A DNA stretch of 64,000 bases from Proteobacteria bacterium SG_bin4 (GCA_002083395.1 LWDH01000035.1:43578-107577), one strand, 5' to 3'; positions 17,972 to 26,852 are shown, counted from the first letter of the stretch. The notes: generated by a model not told the origin, from the sequence alone. Numbers and translations are program-made.

Positions 17972-19006
17972 TCAAGGTTTGCGGCCGGTCACGATGCTGT
18001 AGTAACCGAACGCTTTGTGAATCTGAATGTCGATAAAGCCGATTTCCTGCAACATCGCCGATAATTCCAATCCCGAATATTGCTTGCCCTCGGTCCAGCC
18101 CATCATCATCATACCGAAGGCAGCCGGAGCAAACGGGCCGGTCTTATCGTCGTTGCACAACATTTCATGAATCACGATACGTCCGCCGCATTCCAGGTAC
18201 CGGAAGCTTTTTGCAGTTAAGAAATGGCATTTTTCCGGCGGCCAGTCATGATACATATTGGAGAAGAAATGCAGATCGGCGGATGGCCAATGATCATTCC
18301 AGATATTCGCGCCGCAGGTTTTAATGCGCTCTTGCAGGTTATATTCAACAATGTATCCTTCGGCCACTTCGCATACCGGAGGAAAATCCAGAACAATCGC
18401 CTGCAGATCAGGCAATCGCAAAGCCGCGCCGATCGAATGCGCGCCGGAACTGCCGCCGATATCCAGCATGATGCGGTGCCGGGAGAAATCCAGAGCCCCT
18501 GGCCAAACCAGCGCTGAAGCCATGCTCATGCTGTGCATGCCGCTGGTGAAACGATGCAGCAACTCAATCTGCTCTTCGTGCGATTGATAAATGCTGCCTC
18601 CGCCGTATGTCTGCGGCGAATCGGTCAGAATCGCTTTTTCCAGGCTGGTGAAGGAACAGACCTGATAATTGTCGATCATCAGGTCCCAGAGAAAACCGAA
18701 ATAATTGGGGCTCGTCTGCAGCAGATACTCTTCTGATACCGCAGTGAGCGCATAACGTCCTTGCTGTAGCGACAAGAAACCCAGCGAAGCCGCGACGGTC
18801 AGCATGGCTTCCGCCGGGCGTGGCTTGATGCTGAGCGCATCGCAAATCTCCGTCAGCGTGCGCGGATTATCCGCCAGCAAAGCAAAGACTTTGAGCCGGT
18901 ACGCCAGCAATAAAGCCGGATAACCATAAACCGCGAACACCACGTCCCATACCGGACGATCATCGACGCGAGGTATTGGAATATTGGGAGAAGTATTTTG
19001 TGTCAT
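17972..19006 (-). CDS. SAM-dependent O-methyltransferase (plant/CrtF-type fold)
   Basis: The 344-residue protein has an N-terminal helical dimerisation/winged-helix domain (RLKVFALLADNPRTLTEICDAL) and a C-terminal Rossmann methyltransferase domain with motif I in IMLDIGGSSGAHS, an acidic residue ending strand 2 (AIVLDFPPVC), and the HDW segment NMYHDWPPEKC, close to the catalytic His region of small-molecule O-methyltransferases. It probably methylates a hydroxyl on a small aromatic, polyketide or carotenoid-like substrate; which one cannot be told. The START-domain gene just upstream on the same strand suggests a shared pathway. Confidence 0.82.
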   Translation of the reverse strand: MTQNTSPNIPIPRVDDRPVWDVVFAVYGYPALLLAYRLKVFALLADNPRTLTEICDALSIKPRPAEAMLTVAASLGFLSLQQGRYALTAVSEEYLLQTSPNYFGFLWDLMIDNYQVCSFTSLEKAILTDSPQTYGGGSIYQSHEEQIELLHRFTSGMHSMSMASALVWPGALDFSRHRIMLDIGGSSGAHSIGAALRLPDLQAIVLDFPPVCEVAEGYIVEYNLQERIKTCGANIWNDHWPSADLHFFSNMYHDWPPEKCHFLTAKSFRYLECGGRIVIHEMLCNDDKTGPFAPAAFGMMMMGWTEGKQYSGLELSAMLQEIGFIDIQIHKAFGYYSIVTGRKP

Positions 19007-19082
19007 CAGTGCTCCTTTGATCCTATCCGGTTTATGAAACAGTTATCGCGTAAAACAAAACATCCGGAGACGGCTGGCGCTC

Positions 19083-19574
19083 TCATGATTTTTCCGCTTC
19101 GACCAAACGTTTGATGTTTTGCACCGTACGTTCCGCGCCATCTTTGATGGCGACACGAACCAATCCTTCAAAAGGCCGCATAATCGCCAGAATTTCCAGC
19201 AACTCGAACGAAAATGTCAGCTTGGTTGACTGCGACGGATTGATTTCCTGCAACTCGTAAGTGCAGCGGAATGGATCGGATACGCCAACCAGCGTAATGC
19301 GCTGCCCCGGCTCGAAGGTTGAAATTTTAAACTTCGATTCCGAACGCCGCCCTTGATCGACACGCACCTGCCGGCCTTCGGTGCCGAGCCGGACCGGCCC
19401 CGGCGTCAACTGCTCCAGCTCTTTGACTTCCGGTGACCATTTCGGGTAATTGTCAAACAGACCGTCCCCGAGAAAGTGGAATAACTCAGCCGCCGGGCAG
19501 GATACGATCGTATTCGCCCGTCCGATGACCGGATCGGTCGAACCCAGATTGAGCATGGAACCTAAATTGAACAT
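19083..19574 (-). CDS. SRPBCC (START-like) polyketide cyclase/dehydrase-type protein
   Basis: About 163 residues, with the layout of SRPBCC ligand-binding proteins: a first strand (RANTIVSCPAAELFHFLGD), an alternating beta sheet (KFKISTFEPGQRITLVGV) and a long C-terminal helix (GLVRVAIKDGAERTVQNIKRLVEAEKS). Such proteins bind hydrophobic ligands in a cavity; some are polyketide cyclases. I chose the ATG at 19574 because an AAGGG site precedes it by eight bases; the TTG at 19637 lacks one. It is 76 bases upstream of the O-methyltransferase and likely in one transcript. Confidence 0.75.
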   Translation of the reverse strand: MFNLGSMLNLGSTDPVIGRANTIVSCPAAELFHFLGDGLFDNYPKWSPEVKELEQLTPGPVRLGTEGRQVRVDQGRRSESKFKISTFEPGQRITLVGVSDPFRCTYELQEINPSQSTKLTFSFELLEILAIMRPFEGLVRVAIKDGAERTVQNIKRLVEAEKS

Positions 19575-19935
19575 GGCGCTAACCCTTGATGGAAAATCCG
19601 GTTTGTCGATTGGCAGTGAATAGAGACCATAAACCAATCAAGGGGGGATTTCAAGCAATTTGGGTGTTTGCCGAGTATTAAGGAAGGGAGAACGATGCAA
19701 TCAAATTTGAATTCTTCTTCAGCTATCAGGCGAAACATTCTGGAATTGGATAAATTGTTTAACTTTCTAAGACCCTGAGCATACTATGATATCGCTGAGG
19801 GCGAGGTTACGAAGCTACAATATTTTCATTCAGGTCGGAGTGCTTTTGGTTCAATGAAATAGCTGTTAGTTAAAAGCTGCAAAGAAATGTCGATACAGAA
19901 GTTAGTAAAATTGACCTGAAGTAACGCTACGAACC

Positions 19936-20149
19936 ATTATCTGTATTCATCATGGAGAAAATGAATTTGCCAATGGAAAGCAGCATGTTAACAGTATCGA
20001 ATCTTTCTGAAGTTTTGCAGAGAGGTCTGGCAAAATCAATGATTTTCTATTTGTATCTGAAAGAAACTGAATTTCGTTTTAATTATTATCGCGATAATCT
20101 CGACTATGAAATTCTCAACAAAACCCTAATACAGATATTATTTAAGTGA
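19936..20149 (+). pseudogene. IS1595-family transposase remnant (C-terminal piece)
   Basis: In one frame the translation from 19951 reads HGENEFANGKQHVNSIESF, then a stop replaces the expected Trp, then SFAE. After a frameshift the neighbouring frame reads KETEFRFNYYRDNL and continues to a stop at 20149. Together these match the end of IS1595/ISXO2-type transposases (HVNGIESFWSFAK ... LKECEFRFNHR). One stop and at least one frameshift show it is dead. Roughly 250 bases upstream are AT-rich and may be further decayed transposon sequence. No clear terminal inverted repeats were found. Confidence 0.75.
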
Positions 20150-20162
20150 TAAAAACAAGCAA

Positions 20163-21068
20163 ATGAATAGAACACTTTTTCCACCGATTGAGGAGTCAGA
20201 AGAACAAGAACTAATTACCTCAGTTTATGAATTTGTAAAAGTAATAACTAGCGATAAATTTTATGACGAAAAATCTTTAATTGCATTTCGTGGGCATGCA
20301 GATGAATCATTCAAATTAGAACCTAAAGTTTTGCGGAAAGAACATTATAAAAAAAACGAAGATAGGCTATTGCGTGATCTAATTGCTTCACATCCCCATG
20401 AATTTAATTATGATCGAACTATGTTTGATAAATTAGTCAGGATGCAACATGTTGGCCTCCCTACTCGCCTTCTTGACGTTACAACCAATCCTTTGGTTGC
20501 GCTTTGGTTTGCAGTCAGTGAGAAAAAAGAAACCGATGGGGCAGTGGTGGTTTTTTTTATCAATTCAAAAGTAAAGTGCTATTTCGACAGCGATAAAGTA
20601 AGTCTCTTATCAAATTTGGCAGCTCTTCCTTACGAGGATAAGGAGTGCATCAAAAATAAAATTCTTGATGACCGCCTTCAAACTACACAATCAATCACGA
20701 GGTTTTTGCATTTCATCAAAGACGAGAAGCCATACTTTGAATCTAAAATTGACTTTCTTGATTTGCTAAAGGTTTTATACGTTATCCCAAAAATGAGCAA
20801 TAAGCGGATTCTTGCACAGTCAGGAGCTTTTCTTCTTTTTGGTATTGATAAGAAGGATATTTATTACAATATAGAGGAGACGCAAGATAATGGAAATCCA
20901 AATTCATCCTTGATCTCCACAAAAAGAATCAAACTCGATCATGGATATAAGCCACAAATGAAGAAAGATCTTGAGAAACTAGGAATTCATGCTGGAACAC
21001 TTTTCCCAGATTTCGATAAGAGTGCTGAATACCTTTCAGATCGATATAACAGGGTTACTGATACTTAA
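20163..21068 (+). CDS. FRG domain-containing protein
   Basis: This 301-residue protein contains the FRG domain: LIAFRGHADESFKLEPKVLR near residue 40, then MQHVGLPTRLLDVTTNPLVALWFAV, and a terminal HAGTLFPDFDKSAEYL, all standard for the family. FRG proteins are common in prophages and anti-phage or accessory islands, but the activity is unknown. Codon use is strikingly AT-rich compared with both neighbours, and the gene lies right after a transposase remnant, so it was probably acquired horizontally. It has only a weak ribosome site. No partner toxin, nuclease or cyclase gene is beside it. Confidence 0.85.
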   Translation: MNRTLFPPIEESEEQELITSVYEFVKVITSDKFYDEKSLIAFRGHADESFKLEPKVLRKEHYKKNEDRLLRDLIASHPHEFNYDRTMFDKLVRMQHVGLPTRLLDVTTNPLVALWFAVSEKKETDGAVVVFFINSKVKCYFDSDKVSLLSNLAALPYEDKECIKNKILDDRLQTTQSITRFLHFIKDEKPYFESKIDFLDLLKVLYVIPKMSNKRILAQSGAFLLFGIDKKDIYYNIEETQDNGNPNSSLISTKRIKLDHGYKPQMKKDLEKLGIHAGTLFPDFDKSAEYLSDRYNRVTDT

Positions 21069-21377
21069 AAATAGTCTGCTTATTTTATCTTCTTAGTTCT
21101 AATCTCAATGTTCTACGCCACAAATACTCAAGTCTGCGCAGACACGAACTTGTAGGTGTCGATTGGAGAGAGGAATTATCTACCAATTACTCCTGTGCAT
21201 TCATGATCAACATGGAATGTCCGGATAAGCCATTCAACTCGACACAATTAATCGAATGCAGATTGGCGTTTTCTATGTATCTGACTCGGGCAATTCTCTT
21301 AGTTTTGGTGTCGCCGAGTAGCATCACTTTAAGTTTAATTTTAACGAGCAACAGGAGCAAGAGAACGCCCAAATATA
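21069..21377. other. Intergenic region after the FRG gene
   Basis: These 309 bases between the FRG stop and the murJ stop hold no gene I can support. Short open frames on both strands exist but show no family features. The first part is AT-rich like the FRG gene, so the foreign segment probably ends inside this stretch. Confidence 0.4.
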
Positions 21378-22916
21378 CTACAACGTCTGCCGTTGAGTGA
21401 AGTCTTTTAAGCGGAATCCGAGCAGCCAGAGCGCGGCGAAATAACTGGCGGCACCGGCGATGACTACGCCGCTGAGTTGCGTGGCGCGGGATAATGCCGA
21501 GCCGCTCAGCCAGGCGGCGTCATTGCCGGCGGCGAACCACAGCACGATGCCCATGACCGCCAGCGCCAGCAGTATTTTGGCAAAGAAAACCAGCCAGCCG
21601 GGTTGCGGTTGGTAAATGGCTTGCTTACGCAGTTGGTAAAACAACAATCCTGCATTCAAGCAAGCGCCGAGTCCGATCGCCAGCGCCAGCCCGGCGTGCT
21701 GCAGCGGCGTGATGAAAATCAAGTTCATCAGTTGCGTGGCGATCAAGGTGATGACGGCGATTTTGACCGGTGTTTTGATGTTCTGGCGGGCATAGAATCC
21801 CGGCGCGAGCACTTTTACCAGGATGATGCCAAGCAAGCCGACGCTGTACGCAACCAGGGCTTCGCGTGTCATCCAAACATCGTGTTCGGTGAAAGCGCCA
21901 TGATGGAACAGGGTGGTGATCAGCGGTACCGACAACAAAGCGAGCGCGAGTGCGGCTGGGAGCGTCAGCAGCATGGTCATGCGCAAGCCCCAGTCGAGCA
22001 GCCGGGAATATTCATCGTTGCTGTTGGTGCTGTAATGCTTGGCCAGCGACGGCAGCAAAATGGTGCCGAGCGCGACGCCGAGCAGACCGGCGGGAAATTC
22101 CATCAGCCGGTCGGCGTAATACATCCAGGAAACGCTGCCGGTTACCAGCAACGAAGCGAATATGGTATTGATCAACAGGCTGAGCTGGCTGACCGATACG
22201 CCGAAAATCGCCGGTCCCATGAGTTTGAGCACGCGCCACGCGCCGGTATCCGGATTGCGGAACTGGATACGCGGCATTAATCTGAGTTTCAACAAAAAAG
22301 GGATTTGGAACGCCAGCTGTAAAATGCCGCCGATAAAAACCGCCCAAGCCAGCGCTAGAACCGGCGGATCGATCAAGGGTGTCAACCAGAATGCGCAACC
22401 GATGAAGGATAAATTCAGCAGCGCCGGGGTGATGGCCGGTACATTGAATTTCCCGTAAGTATTGAGGATGCCGCCTGCCAACGCCACGAAAGAAATAAAC
22501 AAAATATAGGGAAAGGTGATTTGCAGCAGTTGCACGGTTAAATCGAATTTTTCCGGATCGGCAGAGAATCCGGGCGCGCTGGCGTAGATGATGAACGGTG
22601 CCGCGATAATGCCGAGGGCTGTCACCAGGAACAGCACGCCGCCGAGCAGCATTGTGATGTGATCGATCAAACTGCGGGTTTCTTCATGCGTGCGGGTGTT
22701 TTTATATTCGGCGAGGATCGGAACGAAAGCCTGCGAAAAAGCCCCTTCGGCGAACAGCCGCCGCAGCAGGTTGGGGATGCGAAACGCGACAAAAAAAGCA
22801 TCGGTTGCCATTCCTGCACCAAAAATCCGTGCGATCAGGATGTCGCGCACGAAACCGAGGATGCGTGACACGAAAGTCATACTGCTGACCGCGGCGAGGG
22901 CTTTAAGGAGATTCAA
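21378..22916 (-). CDS. murJ: Lipid II flippase MurJ
   Basis: MurJ flips the peptidoglycan precursor lipid II across the inner membrane. The 512-residue protein has about 14 predicted helices of the MOP superfamily. Signatures: MTFVSRILGFVRDILIARIFGAG at the start, AFFVAFRIPNLLRRLFAEGAFSQAFVP, and later SWMYYADRLMEFPAGLLGVALGTILLPSLAKH. These include the conserved arginines of helices 1 and 2 and the central loop. The gene is alone on its strand; the unknown membrane protein upstream is separated by a hairpin. Confidence 0.96.
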   Translation of the reverse strand: MNLLKALAAVSSMTFVSRILGFVRDILIARIFGAGMATDAFFVAFRIPNLLRRLFAEGAFSQAFVPILAEYKNTRTHEETRSLIDHITMLLGGVLFLVTALGIIAAPFIIYASAPGFSADPEKFDLTVQLLQITFPYILFISFVALAGGILNTYGKFNVPAITPALLNLSFIGCAFWLTPLIDPPVLALAWAVFIGGILQLAFQIPFLLKLRLMPRIQFRNPDTGAWRVLKLMGPAIFGVSVSQLSLLINTIFASLLVTGSVSWMYYADRLMEFPAGLLGVALGTILLPSLAKHYSTNSNDEYSRLLDWGLRMTMLLTLPAALALALLSVPLITTLFHHGAFTEHDVWMTREALVAYSVGLLGIILVKVLAPGFYARQNIKTPVKIAVITLIATQLMNLIFITPLQHAGLALAIGLGACLNAGLLFYQLRKQAIYQPQPGWLVFFAKILLALAVMGIVLWFAAGNDAAWLSGSALSRATQLSGVVIAGAASYFAALWLLGFRLKDFTQRQTL

Positions 22917-22962
22917 TGGCTTGAGATATTTATGCTAGTAGTGGGCAACGGTGTGATAACTG

Positions 22963-22988
22963 CAGGCTGGATTTTTCAATCCAGCCTG
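22963..22988. terminator. Strong hairpin between a hypothetical gene and murJ
   Basis: CAGGCTGGATT pairs perfectly over 11 bp with AATCCAGCCTG across a four-base loop. It sits 50 bases beyond the stop of the upstream minus-strand gene and 47 bases before the murJ start. No T-run follows on the minus strand, so termination is uncertain; it could also regulate murJ mRNA. Confidence 0.45.
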
Positions 22989-23037
22989 GTCTGAGTGATT
23001 TAATTTTGTGACTGTGTAATTGGATAGGGAAGACAAT

Positions 23038-23760
23038 CTAAAAAAGGCAACTTACTTTCTTCAGCAGACCTTCTTCTTCCCAATTCCACTGCAGGCAATA
23101 TTCCGCGCCCCGTTTCGGGTTTTTCACTTCCGCATCGATTTTTGTGTTTCCGGAGATTACGGGAGGCAATAACGCTTCTTCTTTACCGTCATGGACGCAG
23201 AAAAAACGCGCAGTTGCAATGGCGCGTCCTGAAGGCAGTTCGACGGTCATGTGCAAGCGTTGCGTATCGTCGTCGACGACATGCGACAGTATGCCTTCGT
23301 TTTGGGTGAAAGCACCTTCGCATTGATACGTTAAAGTTAAATCGGAACCGTCAATCACTTTCAACTCAGGCGGGAATTTCATGCAGACATGGTAGTTGTC
23401 GTTTTCTTTTCTTTGTTCAGCCGGGTCGCCATTGTTGATGCGGAAATTGCTGATGCTGCCGATGGCGCGGATATTTTTGAACCAGTATTCTGAATTATCG
23501 CTATGGCATGCGGTGATCATTTGTGTTTGTGTCACAGTTGCTTTTTTTCCGCAGGTATCATGCACGGTCAGTATTTTTCTTAAATCCGAGATGGAAAATG
23601 CAAACTTGTTTTGTCTGATTTGGTCGGCGATCAGCAGCGCGGCGCAAAGAGCGAAAATCAATCCGATCGCTATGAAATCGGTCGCCAGTGCGACGAACAC
23701 ACCAAAGGCAAGCATGACGATGTTGATGTAAAAAATAATCTGGTTAGGTTTGTCAAACAT
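23038..23760 (-). CDS. Hypothetical membrane protein
   Basis: I do not recognise this 240-residue protein. Two hydrophobic helices near the N-terminus (about residues 9-28 and 30-48) are followed by a soluble domain rich in strands, with five or six cysteines (HDTCGKKATVTQ, ITACHSDN, VCMKFPPELK, YQCEGAF). The soluble part may be a beta-sandwich. A ribosome site (AAGGAG) lies just before the ATG. It has no operon partner. Reading frame confidence is good, function unknown. Confidence 0.65.
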   Translation of the reverse strand: MFDKPNQIIFYINIVMLAFGVFVALATDFIAIGLIFALCAALLIADQIRQNKFAFSISDLRKILTVHDTCGKKATVTQTQMITACHSDNSEYWFKNIRAIGSISNFRINNGDPAEQRKENDNYHVCMKFPPELKVIDGSDLTLTYQCEGAFTQNEGILSHVVDDDTQRLHMTVELPSGRAIATARFFCVHDGKEEALLPPVISGNTKIDAEVKNPKRGAEYCLQWNWEEEGLLKKVSCLF

Positions 23761-23856
23761 TCGGAACTCCTTAAGTTAGCAGGCGTATTTTTATAATAAT
23801 TTTCGAAGCGCTGAGTTTATCAGAGAGGCGCATTCAAAAAAAGAAAGATAGGGTAG

Positions 23857-24000
23857 GGAAGCATTGATTAATTGCCTGCGCTAGTGATTTGCTGCGTTGA
23901 GCGGTGCTCAGAAACTTGTCTATCGTATTGATATATCTCGTTCCTTGCGCTTCATCCGCCTTGCATCTCATCTTACCCGGTGAATTGATAAGCGTTTCCT
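23857..24000. repeat. Small palindromic intergenic repeat, family A, copy 1
   Basis: An imperfect inverted repeat with arms GGAAGCATTGATTAATT and GAATTGATAAGCGTTTCC about 110 bases apart. The interior (GCGGTGCTC..., GTCTATCGTATTGATAT...CGTTCCTTGCGC) lines up along its length with a second copy at 48061-48201. It resembles a non-coding MITE-like element. It lies directly upstream of the hvf operon and could carry or modulate its promoter. Confidence 0.7.
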
Positions 24001-24063
24001 TTGTTTTAATTCGGCGTTATCATCATCGATTGTCGTTGTTTTAATTTTTTATGGAGATAAAAG

Positions 24064-24402
24064 ATGTCGAAAAAATCAGTTAAACCAGTTTCACTCGCGG
24101 TAAGTGCTGCATTGGTCACCAGTCTTGGTGCCGGTGATTTGTTGGCGGATAGCAGCGCCAATCCGTTTGCGATGAATGAATTATCCGGCGGTTACATGCA
24201 ACTGGCCGATGCCAGCAGCGCCAATAAACCGGCGCAAGAAAGCGGTAAAGAATCCAAACAAAATATGGAAGGTAAATGCGGCGAAGGCAAGTGTGGCGGC
24301 AAAACTGAGATGAAGCAAAACATGGAAGGCAAGTGCGGCGGTAAGAAGGCCGAACAAGAAGGTAAATGCGGCGAAGGCAAATGCGGTTCTTCTAAAAAGT
24401 AA
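24064..24402 (+). CDS. hvfA: HvfA/bufferin-type precursor peptide with five EGKCG motifs
   Basis: The 112-residue product starts with a signal-peptide-like leader (VSLAVSAALVTSLGAG) followed by a NPFAMNELSGGYMQLA segment typical of HvfA-like precursors. The C-terminal half carries five EGKCG pentapeptides at residues 69-73, 74-78, 88-92, 99-103 and 104-108. In the described Haemophilus system, an MNIO enzyme turns the cysteine in EGKCG into an oxazolone-thioamide that binds copper. The next two genes encode exactly that enzyme and its partner, so the same chemistry is expected here. A GGAGA site precedes the ATG. Proposed role: periplasmic copper buffering. Confidence 0.88.
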   Translation: MSKKSVKPVSLAVSAALVTSLGAGDLLADSSANPFAMNELSGGYMQLADASSANKPAQESGKESKQNMEGKCGEGKCGGKTEMKQNMEGKCGGKKAEQEGKCGEGKCGSSKK

Positions 24403-24405
24403 CCA

Positions 24406-25272
24406 ATGCAACCCATGAGCAGCCGGTCATTTCCTGTTCATGGCGCGGGCCTGGGTCTGCGGCGTTCGATGCTGAGCTCGCTGACGGATCAGGCCACGCA
24501 ATCCGTCGATTTCTGGGAAGTGGCTCCGGAAAACTGGATTGGTGTCGGTGGCCGGTACGGCCACCAATTTCGACAGCTGACCGAGCGATTTCCTTTTATC
24601 TGCCACGGACTTTCGTTGTCGATCGGCGGTCCGTCACCGCTTGACGAAGCTTTCTTGCACAAGCTCAAGCGTTTCCTGAAAGATCATCATATCCGCACTT
24701 ACAGCGAGCATTTGAGTTATTGCAGCGATGACGGTCATTTATACGATTTGCTGCCGATCCCGTTTACCGAAGAAGCGGTTTTTTATGTAGCAAGCCGGAT
24801 CCGGCGCGTTCAAGAAATCCTTGAACAACGTATCGCAATCGAGAATGTTTCTTATTATGCGGCGCCTGGAAAGCAACTGGAGGAAGCCGACTTCATCAAT
24901 GCGGTATTGCAGGAAGCCGATTGCGATTTGCTGTTGGATGTGAATAATATTTATGTCAACAGCGTCAACCATGACTACGATGCCGAGGCATTTCTGCTGC
25001 GCTTGCCGGTGGAACGTATCCGCTATCTTCATGTGGCCGGACACTATCAGGAAGCAGCCGATCTGATCGTCGATACGCACGGCGCCGATGTCATCGATCC
25101 GGTATGGCAATTGCTCGATAAAACCTATCAGCGTTTGGGTGTTATTCCAACCTTGCTTGAGCGCGATTTCAATATTCCACCGATCGCTGATTTGTTGCGT
25201 GAAGTGGCAACGATCCATTCGCTTCAAACCAAATGGCGCAATGAAACGGGCGGTTACTTACAACACGCCTGA
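24406..25272 (+). CDS. hvfB: MNIO (DUF692) multinuclear iron oxidase HvfB-like
   Basis: This 288-residue TIM-barrel protein is an MNIO enzyme, the class that uses two or three irons and oxygen to rework cysteines in precursor peptides. Expected metal ligands appear in order: FICHGLSLSIG, SEHLSY, IENVSYY, LLDVNNIYVNS, YLHVAGH, DTHG and LLERDFNIP. The ATG is only three bases after the precursor stop. Its likely substrate is the preceding EGKCG peptide. The 3' end overlaps the next gene by 32 bases, pointing to coupled translation with the HvfC-like partner. Confidence 0.93.
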   Translation: MQPMSSRSFPVHGAGLGLRRSMLSSLTDQATQSVDFWEVAPENWIGVGGRYGHQFRQLTERFPFICHGLSLSIGGPSPLDEAFLHKLKRFLKDHHIRTYSEHLSYCSDDGHLYDLLPIPFTEEAVFYVASRIRRVQEILEQRIAIENVSYYAAPGKQLEEADFINAVLQEADCDLLLDVNNIYVNSVNHDYDAEAFLLRLPVERIRYLHVAGHYQEAADLIVDTHGADVIDPVWQLLDKTYQRLGVIPTLLERDFNIPPIADLLREVATIHSLQTKWRNETGGYLQHA

Positions 25273-26026
25273 CCGGCCGGATTTTGTGCGCCAGCAATAT
25301 GCCTTTGCAGCGCACATTCGTGATCCGGAAAAAAATCCGCATCCACAAGCCGTCGAGGCACGGCGCATGAAGCTCTACTGCGAGCTGTTTTATAACAACG
25401 TGGAGGATATAATTGCCAATACCTTTCCGGTATTGCGGAAGATTTTACCGGATAATCATTGGCATGCATTAATCCGGGATTATTTCGCCCATCATGTGTC
25501 GCGAACTCCTTTGTTTCCGGAGATACCTCGGGAGTTTCTGAAATACCTCGAGTCTGAGCGGAAAAACAGCGCTGACGATCCGCCTTTCCTGTTCGAGTTG
25601 GCGCATTATGAATGGGTGGAGCTGGCGCTTGCTATTTTTGATGAAAGCCTGATCGAGGCTGAAGCCGATGCTGCTGGCGATTTACTGGACGGAATCCCGG
25701 CAGTTTCGCCGTTAGCGTGGTTACTTTGTTACTCGTTTCCTGTGCATCGGATAACTGCGGACTTTCAGCCCGATAGGGCGGGCGCATTAAAGACGAATCT
25801 GATCATTTACCGGGATCGGGAATTTGATGTGCAGTTTATTGAAATCAATAAAATAACAGCGCGTTTACTGCATTTGATCGGTGAAAATAAAATCAAGTCC
25901 GGGTTGATGCTGTTGCACCAAGTAGCCGCGGAAATGAATCATCCGCAACCCGAAACGGTTATTCAGGGCGGCATTCAAATTTTGAACGATCTCAGGAAGC
26001 TCGGGGTGGTTTATCGTTTGCCATAG
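25241..26026 (+). CDS. hvfC: HvfC-like DUF2063 partner protein
   Basis: About 261 residues with the DUF2063 (putative DNA-binding, now RiPP recognition) N-terminus: FVRQQYAFAAHIRDPEKNP followed by RRMKLYCELFYNNVEDIIANTFPVLRKIL. In MNIO systems this protein presents the precursor leader to the oxidase. The C-terminal domain is a mixed fold seen in HvfC. I start it at the ATG at 25241, inside the hvfB end, because this places the conserved DUF2063 segment at the N-terminus; a longer upstream frame adds unrelated residues. The usual DoxX-like HvfD gene is not seen next to it. Confidence 0.87.
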   Translation: MKRAVTYNTPDRPDFVRQQYAFAAHIRDPEKNPHPQAVEARRMKLYCELFYNNVEDIIANTFPVLRKILPDNHWHALIRDYFAHHVSRTPLFPEIPREFLKYLESERKNSADDPPFLFELAHYEWVELALAIFDESLIEAEADAAGDLLDGIPAVSPLAWLLCYSFPVHRITADFQPDRAGALKTNLIIYRDREFDVQFIEINKITARLLHLIGENKIKSGLMLLHQVAAEMNHPQPETVIQGGIQILNDLRKLGVVYRLP

Positions 26027-26126
26027 AACTCTCTGATTTTGATTGTAAAACTACAGATTCAATGTGCGCTGCCGTTAAGCTGCGTATGAAAAATGATGAG
26101 GACGTTGGTTTTACGGTATTTCAAAA

Positions 26127-26852
26127 ATGAGCGTATCTGAGAACAACAATTCGAACACTGGTAACTTTTCCGCTGAACCCGATCTGATGAATTTCCTGGT
26201 ATCTTCGATTCATGATACTAAGAATTCGGTGTGTCTGTTATTGAACAGCCTGGAAAAAGCGCTGGCGAATGCCGATGCTAGGAAACTCGCTGCGCATACC
26301 GAACTGGTACGAGTGAATGCCGAAGCAAAACGCGTTAACAATAACCTGGTGCAATTGTTGACGCTCTATCAATTCGGACAAAGAGTCTATCCTTTGGATG
26401 TGCAATATATCAGTCTAAGGGATTTTATAAGCGGTATTGTTGCGCAATATTCCGATTTACTGCGATTTCGTGAAATTACCCTTGAAGCCCATATAAATCC
26501 GGAGCTGCATTGGTATTTTGACGAGGACCTGGTTAATGCGGTTATCGGCAATGCCATCAATAATGCCATCCGTTATACCCGAGACCGTATTCGTATTGCC
26601 GCCGAAGAGAGAGATGGGCGGTTGTTACTGCGCGTGGAAGATAATGGGCGCGGTTATCCGGTTGCAATGCTGCAGGATAACGATGGTAATTTCATCCACC
26701 GTATAGATCCTTTGGAGAATAGTACTGGATTGGGTTTTTATTTTTCAGCCAAGGTTGCACGAATGCACCGGAACCATGGCGTGGCGGGAAAATTGAAGCT
26801 GGAAAACGGCGGTTCTATGCAGGGTGCTTGTTTTCTCCTGTATCTTCCTTAA
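26127..26852 (+). CDS. Sensor histidine kinase without own sensor domain
   Basis: The 241-residue soluble kinase has an H-box-like segment LVSSIHDTKNSVCLLLNSLE near residue 33, with His as likely phosphorylation site. The ATPase domain follows: N-box VIGNAINNAIRY, G1 box VEDNGRGYP, and a G2-like STGLGFYFSAKVA. There is no transmembrane segment or PAS domain, so it takes its signal from a partner. Twenty-one bases downstream lies a REC-TPR protein, the likely partner in a two-gene system. Proximity to the hvf operon (100 bases) is not proof of a link. Confidence 0.82.
   Translation: MSVSENNNSNTGNFSAEPDLMNFLVSSIHDTKNSVCLLLNSLEKALANADARKLAAHTELVRVNAEAKRVNNNLVQLLTLYQFGQRVYPLDVQYISLRDFISGIVAQYSDLLRFREITLEAHINPELHWYFDEDLVNAVIGNAINNAIRYTRDRIRIAAEERDGRLLLRVEDNGRGYPVAMLQDNDGNFIHRIDPLENSTGLGFYFSAKVARMHRNHGVAGKLKLENGGSMQGACFLLYLP

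Noticed and set aside
19695..19778. Small frame of 27 codons with a good AAGGAAGGGAGA ribosome site
   Set aside because: Too short to support and located in the decayed IS1595 patch; no similarity recognised.
21187..21400. Short open frames on both strands between the FRG gene and murJ
   Set aside because: No family features, start codons are weak (TTG on the minus strand), and base composition follows the decayed AT-rich patch. Treated as non-coding.
24181..24416. Minus-strand frames opposite the EGKCG peptide
   Set aside because: Low-complexity mirror of the repetitive peptide gene; the plus-strand product has a leader, a ribosome site and matching partner genes.
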